Shown here: piece by piece, positions 59,574-64,000 of the stretch
Layout of the letters: each line of letters starts with the position of its first letter
How positions within the stretch are numbered: the first letter of the stretch is position 1
Origin: Dendrocalamus latiflorus
Lineage: Eukaryota; Streptophyta; Magnoliopsida; Poales; Poaceae
Direction of reading: 5' to 3'
Length of the DNA: 64,000 bases
Assembly (NCBI GenBank): GCA_017311315.1
Contig: CM029626.1
Span: 11,934,106 to 11,998,105 of the forward strand
Translations under genes and position numbers: made by a program
The notes under the pieces: generated by a model
Database searches by the model: none
What the model saw: only the letters and a program-made list of their open reading frames with translations
Told to the model about the DNA's origin: nothing

Positions 59574-60022
59574 ACCGAAATCCAGCCTCCTTGCTGTTCT
59601 CCTCCTCCTTATCGTCCTCCTCCTTGCTGTATGTTCTCCTCCTCCTTGTTGTCCTCCTCCTTGCTGTATGTTTTTCTTGCTGTATGTTCTTCTCCTCCTT
59701 GCTGTCCTCCTACTCCTTGCAGACGACGCACAAGTCTACGGGATGCAAGACACCGCAGAAGCAACTAAGTCATGCCAACTGTGCAGATGCTCAATCAACG
59801 CCGATGATGGTGGGCGTCAAAGACATCCAGCTCATGCGTTGCATCAGGGGCGAGAAGGCATAGATATTTGCTCTTTTTCTCTGTTCTTGTTGTGTAACCT
59901 GCTCGTTGTTTGGGATATTGTAATGGTAGGCTCTAATCTTAATAAAAATGGATGTTTTATGTTTGTGAAATGAATTGAGATGTGAATTGGATGTATACAT
60001 GTACATGTTGATCTGCTTGTTT

Positions 60023-60070
60023 CAGAGGGCATGGCTAGCATTTCCTGAAGCTAGCCAATAAACAGAAATA
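60023..60070 (+). terminator. Conserved 3' stem-loop and poly(A) signal, element 2
   Basis: A TTTCAG acceptor-like site precedes GGCTAGC-ATTTCCTGAA-GCTAGCC (60033-60056), followed by AATAAA (60057-60062). Nearly identical to 13900-13947. Confidence 0.6.
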
Positions 60071-60084
60071 GGTTTAGGGAATAT

Positions 60085-60360
60085 CACAGACGGTTTTTAA
60101 CTAAAAACCGTCTGTGATTTATAAATATCACAGACGGTTTTTAGTTAAGAACCGTCTGTGATATTTACATATCACAGACGGTTCTAAATTTAGAACCGTC
60201 TGTGATAACTATATATCACAGACGGTTTTTAACTAAAAACCGTCTGTGATATTTGCAACACAGACGGTTCGAAAACCGTCTGTGATGACCTCGTATTATC
60301 ACTGACCCATATATTCAGACGGTTCATAAAACTGTCTGTGATGACGTTTTTAACCGTCTG
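60085..60360. repeat. 3' subterminal palindromic repeats of CACTA element 2
   Basis: Five inverted CACAGACGG pairs with short loops. Confidence 0.85.
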
Positions 60361-60964
60361 TGATGACCTTTTCTGTAGTAGTGGGTGAAGGATAATCACT
60401 CACACTCAAAAGGAGAACGACTACCAAAGGATGGAGCGTCACTTCAGTCAACCCATCACGGAGACGCAAGGGACACATATATACTATGCGCTCGATCTTT
60501 GCTCGGTCTACATTCCTACATACTATTCTCCATCGATCAACGCATAATGGGCAGCAACATCGCACGGTCTCATGATCGAAACATTTCGTGCCAAATGGCC
60601 GACGAGCCGTACATGCCGAACAGAAAAATATACATGATGGGCGTATATATATAGACGAGGCATGTACTTGCAAGATGATCGGTGTATATATAGTAGCGTC
60701 AGTTGTCCACACAAACATACGTGCAGGCTCGTACATACATACGTGCAGGGAGCAAAACGTATGTAGTCGTCGTTAATTGGAGCTTCTGGTGGTAGAGACA
60801 TTGTATGTGGGTGGGTGTCACTCACATGCAAGTAGTCAGTGCTTCGTTTTGCGCCACATGCATGCACATCTACAGTGCCATAATTCAAGCCTAGCTTACA
60901 TTCCAGGCACATATACAACACATATATGGGACTTGTAACAATGCACAATATAGCTAGCCATGAT

Positions 60965-61143
60965 CATGGGTGGAGCTACACCCCGGGCAGGATAGATTTC
61001 AGCCCGAGGTGTGAAAAAATATCTAGTGTATAGCCCAGGTAAATTCAGTTTAATTTGGGTAACATTTTTATGGTCCAACCCAGATAGCCTAGATCATTCC
61101 ACCAATGAGCCTAGGGCGTAATCAAATCCTGGCTCTGCCACTG
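60965..61143. mobile_element. hAT MITE, 179 bp, 8-bp TSD
   Basis: The left end is CATGGGTGGAGCTACA and the right end GGCTCTGCCACTG, a degenerate CAGTGGCGGAGCCA-type terminal repeat. Flanks are GCCATGAT (60957-60964) and GCTATGAT (61144-61151), matching at 7 of 8. It is probably related to the DUF4371-type hAT family seen at 23.6-26.4 kb. Confidence 0.7.
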
Positions 61144-62426
61144 GCTATGATATACATACTCCCATATGCGTACCATTTCTGTAGACAAATAGTATACACA
61201 AGTACTCTACTTAGAACATGTACAATGGTCCATCATCAACTGTATAAGATATGTCACCTAGGATTTTTTATGAGGTGGAAAAGAGAGGAGGATGAGATAG
61301 AAAGAGGTCGTTTATTATGTAGTAGTTGACAGTAACACAAGAAACAAGATATATTGTATATGGAGGAGTTATCTATAGAAATATGTAAAAAGATAACGTA
61401 TTGTAATATAAAGATATATCAAAGACAACAATTGTATATACTATTGTTTGTATAATAAGCAAACTTAATTCATGCATGGTACAGCACGGAGAACATTTAT
61501 ACGCTCGTACGTACGTAGGTTGAGTTCACATAATTAAATGTGTTGTACATTTCGATTCAACTAGGATTAAGACGTAGTATCACCCCCCCCCCCCCCCCCA
61601 ATTCTTTTTATTAGGCGTATAATCTTTGGGTTCATTTTCGTTTTGTAGGACGTCCACAAGTGCCAAAGCATTATTTAGCATTAGCCTTCCCATTTTACCC
61701 TTTGTTAGTTACCGATCTCTACTGTTATGACATGACTAAAAGTGCCTGTACTTCACACACACGGTAATCTCTGTCCAATTTAGGTACTGTTCGAGCTTCT
61801 ACTTCTAGTTTTTAACTTTTTTTATTTTTTATTTTTAGTTTTTATGCTTTTTTTGCCTTTTTTTATTTTTTACATTGTTCACAATGATATAACTTATTTT
61901 TTATTTTTATTGAAAAAGTTATCAGCAACTACAACACATTTTCAGCTGCTACTATAAAAAAAAGCCAAAGCTTAGACTTACAAGCCCTTTGGAGCACTAC
62001 ATTATTCCTAACCTTTTCCTAAGCCGAGCATTACATCAGTCTGTGTTTTGGGCAAATGGGAGATGGCTTTTTGACCATTGATAGTTGTTGTGATGACAAC
62101 AAACAATAGAGATGCTGATATAGTCAACACATATAGTTTTGGATCAGGGAGTCGTTTGGAGAATTCGCTTTAAAAAGCCATCCATTTGTTTCGACTTTCG
62201 AAGATGTAGGACTGGTATGGCAACAGAGGGAGAATGAATGGTAGCGACAAATTCCCCTAAAGTATTCACCGATTCTTCACATAAATAACTACAGAATTAC
62301 TGAGTTAGTATCACGTGCACACTTAGCTCACTGGTAATGAACTAAACGAACTGTAGTGAATGAACTGAATGAAATGAACGACACACACTGGCAATGAACT
62401 AAACACGAACTAACGGCATCCTCTCC
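61144..62426. other. Intergenic with poly-C tract and LTR scrap
   Basis: There is a run of 17 C at 61583-61599. About 62206-62298 resembles the LTR remnant at 53105-53205 (GGACTGGTATGGCAACAGAG). No gene. Confidence 0.5.
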
Positions 62427-63421
62427 TCACAGGTCTTCTCTCCTCTCCCATGTACACATGATCCAATCAAGTCGACCCTCGTTGGTTTCTATTGATAGGA
62501 AGCTGTCACGACACTCTACCTTCATGAAAAGCTGGGAGGCATAGTAGTACTCATTGCTTCTTTCGGCAGCCCTCGCTTCTTTCACCATCTTCATCAGCCT
62601 CAGCAAGTCTTCCCTTGTGGAATGCAGCTCAGGGGATGTCACACTCGAGCTGGAGCCTCGAGTGGATGGCATGAGTCTCCTCTCACATAGGTCCAGCAGT
62701 CGCTTCAGCTGGACTTCACGGTCAACATGCTTCCCTGGCCGACTGCTGCTCGGGTATGCTAATGCAAGGCGTGGCCTCTTGCTCCCAAACAAGCCCGCCA
62801 TTGGACCTCTGCCAGTGGTCTGCATTGGGGTATGCATACTGCTGGGATCTCCTCCTAGGCTTTCTGTGAGGTCCTCGGTGTCCAGGCCGATGTCGTCCAC
62901 ACCCAGCATGAATGCACACTCGCTCGTGGTGGTGGTGTTGCCGAAGACGACTTCCAGCAGGTCCTCATCGCGAGCAACTATGGCCCTGAACTTGTGCATC
63001 ACTGACTTTCCCTGCACTGGCACGATGTTACATCACTCCTTCATTTTAGCTTTGTGTGTGGCGGAAGTAATACAAAGAGCAGTGCACTTGCCAATCAGAA
63101 CTTACTCCACCGACAACAGCCCATCAATCATTGCTTGCCTCGATGCAGCTGTTGTCAGGGTCGACGCCAAGCCCTGTCGCACGAAGTTTCAATACCTTCC
63201 ATTTGTTCTAATCACGACTCAGTTGCTCCCACTTGTTCTTCATTTGCTTGCTGGTGTACGGTAAGCCAGTTCACTCTGTGAACTTATGGAGAAGGTTTTG
63301 CTTACCCAGCATGCTCAACTGTGAATACAGCCGGTTCTGTGCCTCCACCTCCTCGGCGTATACTTGCGGGAATACATGCGTGCTCTCATCGCTCCAGGTA
63401 GCTAGGGCCATCTGCAGCCAT
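62427..63421 (-). pseudogene. Myb/SANT-like domain protein, decayed
   Basis: Read from an ATG at 63421 on the minus strand, after one frame slip near 63404, the first exon gives TWSDESTHVFPQVYAEEVEA, LGKQNLLHKF and KQMKNKWEQLSRD. These are hallmarks of the plant Myb/SANT-like (Myb_DNA-bind_3) family, which is often amplified with transposons. Three in-frame stops interrupt it, at sites where Arg or Trp codons are expected. A GT donor follows at 63105, and the second exon (63016-62427) carries KFRAIVARDEDLLEVVFGNT and ends MCTWERREDL. It is not translatable as it stands. Confidence 0.75.
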
Positions 63422-63844
63422 GACGGCCAAGTGCGATAGCAAAGGTGGTAGACATGCCAGAGCAAACACAGTAGCTAACCATACCCGTCTCTCCACACTA
63501 GGAGAATAAGCTATAGACGAAAGTACGGGCAAAGGAAAGGGTAAAACCTTAATGGGGGCAGGGTGGTCACCACGAGGATGTCTGCGCAAGTTGCTAGGCC
63601 GACCGACGGGGACCTCGCTTGAGCTTGTGAGTGGTCGTGATGGAGGGGCCGCACGTACACGACCGGAGGCACCGCAGGTCGTGGACGGCGGAGCTCGCCT
63701 CGTCGGCCCAACCGAATATTTCAAATCCGCTGTGGGACTCCGCGGCCCCAGATTTGCAACTGGCCCACGGCGAGGACGTCGCGGACGGGCGCTAGGGTGG
63801 GAAGGCCCAAGTGGCGCCGCGGAGGGGGTCACCACTGCCGACGC

Positions 63845-63863
63845 GGGGGGGGGGGGGGGGGGG
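63845..63863. repeat. Poly-G run
   Basis: Nineteen consecutive G. It lies in GC-rich DNA upstream of the Myb/SANT pseudogene (63422-64000), in which I see no other gene. The long minus-strand ORF there is proline-rich low complexity. Confidence 0.9.
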
Positions 63864-64000
63864 TGGAGATGGTGCAATTGCTGGGCGATGGGTGTGTGGG
63901 GAAAAGCGCAGCCGCTTGTGAGGTGGGTGGCATCGCGTAAATGTGGCTTCGGAGTTCCGAAAGAAGCCACATTCACTGACACACCGCTTCAGCTCCGAGC

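Larger units (their letters stand above)
58669..60383 (+). mobile_element. CACTA transposon, 1.7-kb non-autonomous relative
   Basis: It begins CACTACTACAGAAA at 58669 and ends TTCTGTAGTAGTG at 60383. The flanking triplets are GGA and GGT, so the 3-bp duplication is imperfect. The subterminal CACAGACGG dyads, the internal dyads upstream of a TATA box and the 3' stem-loop module all match the element at 9659-14184. The body is different and much shorter, with no transposase or Ulp1 exon. Short ORFs at 59591-59973 run through CTCCTCCTT repeats and are weak coding candidates. Confidence 0.93.

Noticed and set aside
1..64000. CRISPR arrays, bacterial operons or phage
   Set aside because: Spliced genes, plant transposons and a plant miRNA show a plant nuclear genome; the tandem repeats lack regular unique spacers.

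Overview
The window looks like nuclear DNA from a grass, most likely rice (Oryza) or a close relative. The signs are a miR166 precursor of the cereal 166k/l type, CACTA transposons carrying CACAGACGGTTTT subterminal repeats, grass-type MITEs, copia and gypsy LTR remnants, and spliced genes with GC-rich first exons. No bacterial or organellar gene organisation is present. Species and chromosome are inferred, not proven.

Layout: 1-5.0 kb is AT-rich repeat debris with a TAA-flanked MITE and a fold-back Mutator-like element. 5.07-6.49 kb is a copia-like solo LTR with a perfect 5-bp target duplication. It lies just upstream of a MIR166 hairpin (6.80-6.93 kb). 8.46-9.24 kb is a Harbinger-type MITE with an internal AT-rich satellite. 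9.66-14.18 kb is a complete-ended CACTA element carrying a Ulp1-like cysteine protease gene and an opposite-strand 184-residue ORF. 14.29-18.42 kb is a second solo LTR of the 5.07 kb family, split by a nested 2.76-kb gypsy-type solo LTR. 18.50-18.96 kb is a non-autonomous MULE, 19.24-21.84 kb a broken LINE, 23.6-26.4 kb a decayed hAT transposase and 27.41-27.95 kb a hAT MITE. 31.67-33.26 kb holds a decayed SecE-like gene.

The gene-dense part is 34.4-42.8 kb, with two apparently intact minus-strand genes. One is an intronless ANTH-domain clathrin-assembly protein. The other is a three-exon INDETERMINATE-domain zinc-finger transcription factor of the SGR5/LPA1 type. 44.9-52.8 kb is a degenerate copia element (LTR, primer-binding site, gag only), followed by a related LTR remnant to about 55 kb. 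58.67-60.38 kb is a second, shorter CACTA element of the same family as the first. 62.4-63.4 kb is a Myb/SANT-like pseudogene.

The genes do not form a pathway; they are independent plant loci (one microRNA, one endocytic adaptor, one transcription factor) among transposons. The least expected structure is the CACTA family. Its binding-site-like repeats are arranged as palindromic dyads at both ends and again upstream of internal TATA boxes. Two elements share a 3' stem-loop/poly(A) module, and the larger one has divergently oriented genes, including a Ulp1-like domain with all expected catalytic residues.
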